Below, one piece after another: positions 32,001-36,374 of a stretch of 36,374 nt of DNA. The stretch is from the NCBI RefSeq assembly GCF_025460835.1, contig NZ_JAMXAY010000046.1, positions 1-36,374 of the forward strand. Reading direction: 5' to 3'. The notes below the pieces were generated by a model, which made no database searches, had not been told where the DNA came from, and saw only the letters and a program-made list of their open reading frames with translations. Within the stretch, counting starts at the first letter, position 1. Each line of letters starts with the position of its first letter. The DNA comes from Parapedobacter soli (GTDB lineage: Bacteria > Bacteroidota > Bacteroidia > Sphingobacteriales > Sphingobacteriaceae). A program made the position numbers and the translations under genes.

Positions 32001-32762
32001 ATGGTTAAATTTTTCAAATACCTAGGGACCGAAACATTTAGAAAAAACTTAATCGGTGCGCTCATCGGCATTGCCGTACTCTTACTGGTTATCATATTCG
32101 GCCTTAATACATACACCCGACATAACGAGTCGGTAGTGGTGCCACAGCTGAAAGGCATGCAGATCGATGAAGCCATCAGGAAATTGCAGGCAGAAGGCTT
32201 TGAATACGACCTCGACTCGGTCTACCAAGTGGATGCCAAACCGGGGCTGGTAATCGAGCAAGACCCCGATCCGCAAACAAAGGTGAAGAAAAACCGAACG
32301 TTATACCTCACCATCATCACCCGGGTGGCACCCGAAGTGGCTTTCCCCGACCTGATAGAGAAAACATTCGTAGAAGCACGCGCTGTCCTCAATAGCTACG
32401 GCATCAAACTAGGCGATACCGTCTACATTCCCGATATTGCCCGAGACGTGGTACTCGATGTTAAGTTTGGCAACGAGCGGCTCAACGTCGGGCGGCCGAT
32501 TCCGAAAGGGTCGACGGTAGACCTCATCCTAGGAGATGGGCGCGGAGACAGTGAAATACAGGTGCCCGACCTGACCGGACTCACACTGGAGCAGGTGCGG
32601 TTTGCCTTGCAAGGCAACTCGTTAACGCTCGGAACCGTAAACTATATGGGGCTGGTGACCGATACAGCCAATGCAACCGTAGTGTCGCAGACTCCAACGG
32701 CCACAGACCCAAAAGTAAGCATCGGAACTCCTATTAATATCGCACTGACGAATCAACAATAA
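32001..32762 (+). CDS. PASTA-domain membrane protein
   Basis: 253 residues from ATG 32001 (a TTG at 31995 is in frame but less likely). One membrane segment (LIGALIGIAVLLLVIIFGLN, about 17-36) is followed outside by three PASTA domains: VVVPQLKGMQIDEAIRKLQA, then VAFPDLIEKTFVEARAVLNS, and IQVPDLTGLTLEQVRFALQG, each ending with the typical basic/polar strand (VIEQDPDPQTKVKKNRTLYL). PASTA domains bind peptidoglycan or beta-lactam-like muropeptides in serine/threonine kinases and penicillin-binding proteins, but there is no kinase or transpeptidase domain here. It stands between ddl (divergent) and mltG (71 bases downstream), so a role in wall synthesis or sensing is inferred. Confidence 0.9.
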   Translation: MVKFFKYLGTETFRKNLIGALIGIAVLLLVIIFGLNTYTRHNESVVVPQLKGMQIDEAIRKLQAEGFEYDLDSVYQVDAKPGLVIEQDPDPQTKVKKNRTLYLTIITRVAPEVAFPDLIEKTFVEARAVLNSYGIKLGDTVYIPDIARDVVLDVKFGNERLNVGRPIPKGSTVDLILGDGRGDSEIQVPDLTGLTLEQVRFALQGNSLTLGTVNYMGLVTDTANATVVSQTPTATDPKVSIGTPINIALTNQQ

Positions 32763-32833
32763 GCCACTTACGGTAGTACAAACCGTCGGCAGACAGACAT
32801 GGAAAGACAAACAACTGGAACGGAGAAAGCCGG

Positions 32834-33880
32834 ATGAAGAAAAAAAGAAGAAGAGGAATATTCATAACATTGGGAATCGCAGCGGCAGTAGCACTAGCCA
32901 CGGGGGCGGCTATAGCTTATAAATATTATCTTTCGTTCTTCGCTCCCAATGTAACCGCCGACGCCGAATACCTCTATATCTATTCGCACTGGGATTTCGA
33001 GGATGTGATGACCAGTATCGGTGAGCTACATGCGGTAGAAGATACGGCCACATTCCGGTGGGCGGCCGTAAAAATGGAATACCCCGGCCGGGTGAAACCA
33101 GGTAAATACAAGTTGGAGCCCGGCATGAACAACCGTACACTCATCAACAGACTCGGCGGCGGGTTCCAGGAGCCGGTGAAGCTACGGTTCGAAAACCTGC
33201 GGCTAAAAGAAAACCTAGCGGCTGTACTTGCAAGACAGTTAGAGCCGGATTCCATCGCCTTCATCGACTTACTGAACGATGACGGCTCGGCAGCACATTT
33301 TGGATTCGACAGCGAAAATTTCCTCAGCATGTTCATACCGAACACGTATGAATTTTATTGGAATACGTCTACCGAACAATTCGCCGAGCGGATGAACAGC
33401 GAATACCAGAAATTCTGGAACGACGACCGTAGGCAAAAGGCGGCCGCGCTCAACCTCAGTGTACAAGAAGTGGCCGTGCTGGCATCCATTGTCAAAGGGG
33501 AGGCTTTGCACACCGACGAGATGCCCACCATTGCTGGTCTGTACCTGAACCGGCTTCGGAAAGGTATGTTGCTGCAAGCCGACCCGACGGTGATCTTCGC
33601 TAACAACGACTTTACCATACGGCGTGTGCTGTATCGCCACCTGCGTACCGACTCGCCATACAATACATACTTATACCGCGGGCTACCACCGGGTCCAATC
33701 ATGATGCCGAGTATAGCATCGATCGATGCAGTACTGAATTACCACCAACATGATTATATCTACATGTGTGCGAAAGATGATTTTTCGGGTTACCATAACT
33801 TTGCGGTGACACAGGCGGAGCACAACATCAACGCCCGCAAATTCCAGCAGGCACTTAACGAACGAAATATCAAGCGCTGA
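32834..33880 (+). CDS. mltG: Endolytic murein transglycosylase MltG
   Basis: 348 residues. A basic N-terminus and membrane segment (GIFITLGIAAAVALATGAAI) anchor it. A LysM-like subdomain with GKYKLEPGMNN follows, then the YceG/MltG catalytic domain: FIPNTYEFYW, the region VAVLASIVKGEALHTDEMPT with the conserved Glu223, GLYLNRLRKGMLLQADPTVI and YNTYLYRGLPPGPIMMPS. The enzyme cuts nascent glycan strands at the inner membrane and so terminates their growth. GGAG lies 8 bases before the ATG. Its stop codon shares one base with the start of the thioesterase gene. Confidence 0.95.
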   Translation: MKKKRRRGIFITLGIAAAVALATGAAIAYKYYLSFFAPNVTADAEYLYIYSHWDFEDVMTSIGELHAVEDTATFRWAAVKMEYPGRVKPGKYKLEPGMNNRTLINRLGGGFQEPVKLRFENLRLKENLAAVLARQLEPDSIAFIDLLNDDGSAAHFGFDSENFLSMFIPNTYEFYWNTSTEQFAERMNSEYQKFWNDDRRQKAAALNLSVQEVAVLASIVKGEALHTDEMPTIAGLYLNRLRKGMLLQADPTVIFANNDFTIRRVLYRHLRTDSPYNTYLYRGLPPGPIMMPSIASIDAVLNYHQHDYIYMCAKDDFSGYHNFAVTQAEHNINARKFQQALNERNIKR

Positions 33881-34293
33881 TGTATACGTATGAAACAACC
33901 GTACGGGTCCGATATGCGGAGACCGACCAAATGGGATATGTGTATTACGGTAATTACGCCACCTTCTACGAGGTGGGCAGGGTGGAATTATTCCGCAGCT
34001 TAGGGTTCTCATACAAGGCGTTGGAAGATAGCGGTGTGATGATGCCAGTACTGGAGCTGCATTCGCGCTTCCTGAAGCCCTCACGGTACGATGAAGAAAT
34101 TACCGTACGTACATATCTGAAGGAGAAGCCTACCGTTAAAATCCGATTTGATTACGAATTGTTCAACGAACACGATGAATTGATCAACACGGGAAGCACC
34201 ACGTTGGTTTTCGTAGATATCAAACGCGGCAAACCGTGTATGGCACCGCCCGATTTCATGGAGCGACTAGAGCCATATTTCGATAAACAATGA
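33880..34293 (+). CDS. Acyl-CoA thioesterase, YbgC/4HBT family
   Basis: 137 residues, one hot-dog fold. The active-site motif is VRYAETDQMGYVYYGNYATF, with the catalytic Asp after Thr (position 16) as in YbgC and 4-hydroxybenzoyl-CoA thioesterase, followed by the long central helix YEVGRVELFRSLGFSYKAL. Strands DEEITVRTYLKEKPTVKIRF complete the fold. The family hydrolyses short or medium acyl-CoA; some YbgC proteins act with the Tol-Pal envelope system. The start overlaps mltG by one base (TGATG) and the end overlaps the YihY-like gene by four (ATGA), so it is in one operon with both. Confidence 0.93.
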   Translation: MYTYETTVRVRYAETDQMGYVYYGNYATFYEVGRVELFRSLGFSYKALEDSGVMMPVLELHSRFLKPSRYDEEITVRTYLKEKPTVKIRFDYELFNEHDELINTGSTTLVFVDIKRGKPCMAPPDFMERLEPYFDKQ

Positions 34294-35291
34294 ATTGGGC
34301 ACACCGCAACTTACTGAAGTTCAAACCTTATTTCCAATTTATAGAATGGACAAAGGGAGTCGTGCTGCCCGGATTTGGAGCACTACCGCTGTATACTGTG
34401 GCGACCTTTTTTTTTCAGGAAATAGCACGCGAGTCCATCCTCAATAAAGCGTCGTCGCTGGCCTATAACTTCATGCTGGCTATTTTCCCGGGCATAATCT
34501 TCTTGTTTACGCTAATTCCCTATATCCCAATCGACAATTTCCAGGAACAGCTTTTGGATTTCATGGAGGTGGTCATGCCTGAGAATGCATTTCTCACCGT
34601 CGAATCGACATTGGAAGACATCATAAAAAACCAGAATAGCGGACTGCTCTCCATCGGTTTTATCCTAGCCACCTTTTTTGCTACCAATGGTGTCAGCTCG
34701 TTGATGCTGGCATTCAATAAATCATCATTGCTTATCGAAAGCCGCAGCTGGGGACACCAGCGGCTCGTTGCCATCGGATTGACACTTATGATCATCATCG
34801 CGTTGGCCGTGGGGATGACCATTTTTACCGCTGCAGGATACGTGGTAGCGTACCTCCGAGAGAATATCAAAATCAACGCCGCCTTCTGGGGCTTTGTCAT
34901 CGCAGCCGCCCGGTGGGTTATCCTCTTTGGCATTTACTTCCTGACAGTAAGTATACTCTACAAATTCGGACCGGCATCATCGCGCAAGTGGAAGCTCTTC
35001 AGCCCCGGTGCCACCTTGGCCACTATCCTAGCCATATTGACATTCTCGGGCTTTGCGTTTTATATAAACAACTTCAACGCCTACAACAAGTTATACGGTT
35101 CCATCGGTACACTTATCGTCATCATGATCTGGTTGTACCTCAATTCCCTCATCCTGTTAGTGGGCTTTGAGCTGAATGCGAGTATCGCACTTTCAAAACA
35201 AAGCATCAAGATTGTCCGACCGCGTACATTCAACACCTTCAAATCTAGCGATCCGGCCAAAACTGCGGAAGACCACCGAAAAAATGAGTGA
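34290..35291 (+). CDS. YihY/UPF0761 family membrane protein
   Basis: 333 residues with six membrane segments. Diagnostic stretches are SLAYNFMLAIFPGIIFLFTL, TFFATNGVSSLMLAFNKS and the late helix pair around FSGFAFYINNFNAYNKLYGS and VIMIWLYLNSLILLVGFELN. Members were once called ribonuclease BN by mistake; they are now viewed as inner-membrane proteins of unknown function, perhaps transporters. The charged tail (RTFNTFKSSDPAKTAEDHRK) is cytoplasmic. It is the last gene of the PASTA-mltG operon; ATG 34290 overlaps the thioesterase stop by 4 bases. Its stop lies in a hairpin shared with the convergent OmpA gene. Confidence 0.9.
   Translation: MNWAHRNLLKFKPYFQFIEWTKGVVLPGFGALPLYTVATFFFQEIARESILNKASSLAYNFMLAIFPGIIFLFTLIPYIPIDNFQEQLLDFMEVVMPENAFLTVESTLEDIIKNQNSGLLSIGFILATFFATNGVSSLMLAFNKSSLLIESRSWGHQRLVAIGLTLMIIIALAVGMTIFTAAGYVVAYLRENIKINAAFWGFVIAAARWVILFGIYFLTVSILYKFGPASSRKWKLFSPGATLATILAILTFSGFAFYINNFNAYNKLYGSIGTLIVIMIWLYLNSLILLVGFELNASIALSKQSIKIVRPRTFNTFKSSDPAKTAEDHRKNE
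35115..35289. other. Void entry
   Basis: Void; the correct hairpin span is 35289-35315, given in the next entry. Confidence 0.
35116..35288. terminator. Placeholder of the shared hairpin; see the entry at 35289
   Basis: The coordinates of this line are reversed and should be ignored; the hairpin is described in the next entry. Confidence 0.
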
Positions 35292-35315
35292 TACCGCACT
35301 ACTGTAGCGGCATCA
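35289..35315. terminator. Hairpin shared by the 3' ends of the YihY-like and OmpA genes
   Basis: TGATACCGC (35289-35297) pairs with GCGGCATCA (35307-35315) with one mismatch, leaving a 9-base loop. The stem holds TGA of the YihY-like gene (35289-35291), and the loop holds the TAG of the OmpA gene (35299-35301, minus strand). A bidirectional terminator is likely although no U-tract is present. Confidence 0.5.
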
Positions 35316-36213
35316 CCTCCGTGGTATCCATTGGCATTTCCGTCGCCCCATCCTCGTGCTCTGGAGCCTGATCGATCAACTCCATGAACTGATCGAGCTT
35401 GGGCGTAATGATAATTTGTGTACGTCGGTTACGTGCTTTGCCGCTTTCAGTCGCATTGCTGGCGATGGTATTGTATTCGCCGCGGCCGGCGGCTGTAAGG
35501 CGTTTGGGGTCAACACCATAGTCTTCTTGAAGCGCCTGCACCACGGAAGAACCACGCAGTACACTCAAATCCCAATTATTGCGGATATTAGGTTTCGAAA
35601 TGGGCACATTGTCGGTATTACCTTCTACGAGTACCTCGTAGTCACTATAATCCATGATGATCTTCGCAATCTTGCCAAGTGTCGCTCCTGCCCTATCAGA
35701 TATTTCATAGCTTCCGGACTTATAAAGCATATTGTCTGACAACGATATGTACACGACACCTTTCAGTACCTGCACATCCACGTCCTGCACCTCCTCACGA
35801 CTCAACGAGCGGGTCAGCCGATTGGTCAACACCATATTCAACGAGTCGCTCCTATTCTTGGTATTCACCAAATGCTGGATGTACCGGTTGGATGCATTAA
35901 TTTCATCGACCAACTTGGAAATATTCACATTACCTTGATTGGATGAGGTAAGGCACTTATCAAGCGCGTCTTGCAGCGCAGCAAGGTTGGAACGCTCAGC
36001 GGCAATCCGGTCTTCGAGGCTTCTCACCTGGCTGTTTGCCGACGACAGCTGCTGCTGAGCCTCCTGATATTGTTTGTTCAATTCCTGCTCCCGCCGCTGC
36101 ATTTCGTCATAATTTGCCTGCAATGAACGGAATTTCTTGTTGCTTACGCACCCTGGAAGCACGGACACCATAGCCAACATGGCTAACACCGCGTATATTG
36201 GTAATCGTCTCAT
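35299..36213 (-). CDS. OmpA-family lipoprotein
   Basis: 304 residues. Lipoprotein signal with the box LPGC (Cys22). Residues about 28-90 form a coiled coil (YDEMQRREQELNKQYQEAQQ), and about 145-272 an OmpA C-terminal domain: NMLYKSGSYEISDRAGATLG, VLVEGNTDNVPIS, NNWDLSVLRGSSVVQAL with Asp215 and Arg220 for peptidoglycan binding, GRGEYNTI and ARNRRTQIII. The protein is expected to link the outer membrane to peptidoglycan, as do Pal-like and MotB-like proteins. The tail is acidic (EHEDGATEMPMDTTEVM). AAAGGAG (36223-36229 on the minus strand) stands 9 bases before the ATG. It converges on the wall operon. Confidence 0.92.
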   Translation of the reverse strand: MRRLPIYAVLAMLAMVSVLPGCVSNKKFRSLQANYDEMQRREQELNKQYQEAQQQLSSANSQVRSLEDRIAAERSNLAALQDALDKCLTSSNQGNVNISKLVDEINASNRYIQHLVNTKNRSDSLNMVLTNRLTRSLSREEVQDVDVQVLKGVVYISLSDNMLYKSGSYEISDRAGATLGKIAKIIMDYSDYEVLVEGNTDNVPISKPNIRNNWDLSVLRGSSVVQALQEDYGVDPKRLTAAGRGEYNTIASNATESGKARNRRTQIIITPKLDQFMELIDQAPEHEDGATEMPMDTTEVMPLQ

Positions 36214-36271
36214 TTCTTATTTCTCCTTTCGTTTTCAATATTTCTACCCTATGACCATGCCAACATAATGC

Positions 36272-36279
36272 CAAAAATA
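36272..36279 (-). promoter_or_regulatory. Candidate -7 promoter element of the OmpA-family gene
   Basis: On the minus strand TATTTTTG matches TAnnTTTG, 58 bases before the ATG at 36213; no good TTG at -33. The remaining bases to the end of the window (36280-36374) show no gene. Confidence 0.4.
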
Positions 36280-36374
36280 GCCAACATGCGATTGAGAAAG
36301 CGATACCCCACGTTAAATAATAAAACAATCTGGACTTACCCCGAAATTTATAGGTCTAGTGTCAGTTGGTCGGG

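Noticed and set aside
35288-35315. Two feature lines with reversed coordinates near the YihY/OmpA junction
   Set aside because: They are void placeholders with confidence 0; only the entry 35289-35315 is meant.
36107-36328. Minus-strand 73-codon frame with a hydrophobic start
   Set aside because: Overlaps the OmpA lipoprotein signal region in another frame and covers its promoter; no family character in the second half.
1-36374. CRISPR arrays, prophage, complete insertion sequences, rRNA
   Set aside because: No regularly spaced repeats, no transposase beyond the broken Rpn gene, no phage structural genes and no rRNA sequence were seen.

Overview
The window looks like chromosomal DNA of a Bacteroidetes bacterium, probably of the Sphingobacteriaceae type. 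This rests on gene families (an OstA-like protein with a Ser/Asp linker, a kinase-free PASTA protein, MG2-type alpha-2-macroglobulin with a Tyr/Asp-rich insert, a basic-tailed cold-shock protein) and on repeated -33/-7 promoters of the form TTG-N19/20-TAnnTTTG, the pattern known for this phylum. Genus is inference from family resemblance; no search was run.

Region by region. 1-1213: a broken Rpn/PD-(D/E)XK nuclease-transposase gene and an AT-rich NTF2-like gene that begins where its homology stops, a small accessory patch. 1226-13169 (minus strand): a surface-polysaccharide locus. It starts with a small DUF2892 membrane protein behind a strong promoter, then flippase, GT2, two GT4-type transferases, O-antigen ligase/polymerase, GT4, a secreted beta-helix lipoprotein and another GT2. 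Most junctions overlap by 1-14 bases. A phosphoglycosyl transferase and an MFS transporter follow. 13382-15643: fluoride channel CrcB with a possible leader peptide, an SRPBCC protein, an orphan urea transporter and an unidentified C-terminal gene remnant. 15658-19888: an OstA/LptA-like protein whose frame runs antisense into a DoxX gene, an SDR and a divergent cold-shock protein. 19958-22863: panB, a collapsed S10 peptidase pseudogene, obgE, adk and tRNA-Arg(ACG). 23002-30775: an alpha/beta hydrolase, an MBL-fold hydrolase and a 1865-residue alpha-2-macroglobulin with an intact thioester motif. 30800-36213: ddl, then a PASTA protein, mltG, a YbgC-like thioesterase and a YihY-family membrane protein in one apparent operon, and a convergent OmpA-family lipoprotein.

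How the genes fit together. Much of the window is cell-envelope work. The polysaccharide locus can start a repeat unit on lipid carrier, extend it, flip it, polymerise it and possibly trim or epimerise it. OstA-like protein points to LPS transport. Ddl, MltG, PASTA protein and the OmpA lipoprotein act on or bind peptidoglycan, and alpha-2-macroglobulin traps proteases. The rest is housekeeping (panB, obgE, adk, tRNA).

The window shows several signs of gene decay and of compact expression signals. Two clear pseudogenes and one remnant are present. Several start codons lie 4-7 bases after a -7 box, suggesting leaderless or almost leaderless mRNAs. Two convergent gene pairs end inside shared hairpins, one of them a perfect 40-base palindrome containing both stop codons. 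No CRISPR array, rRNA, prophage or complete insertion sequence was seen. I found no clear wholly new system; the best candidates for follow-up are the beta-helix lipoprotein in the polysaccharide operon, the OstA/DoxX overprint and the stop-codon palindrome.
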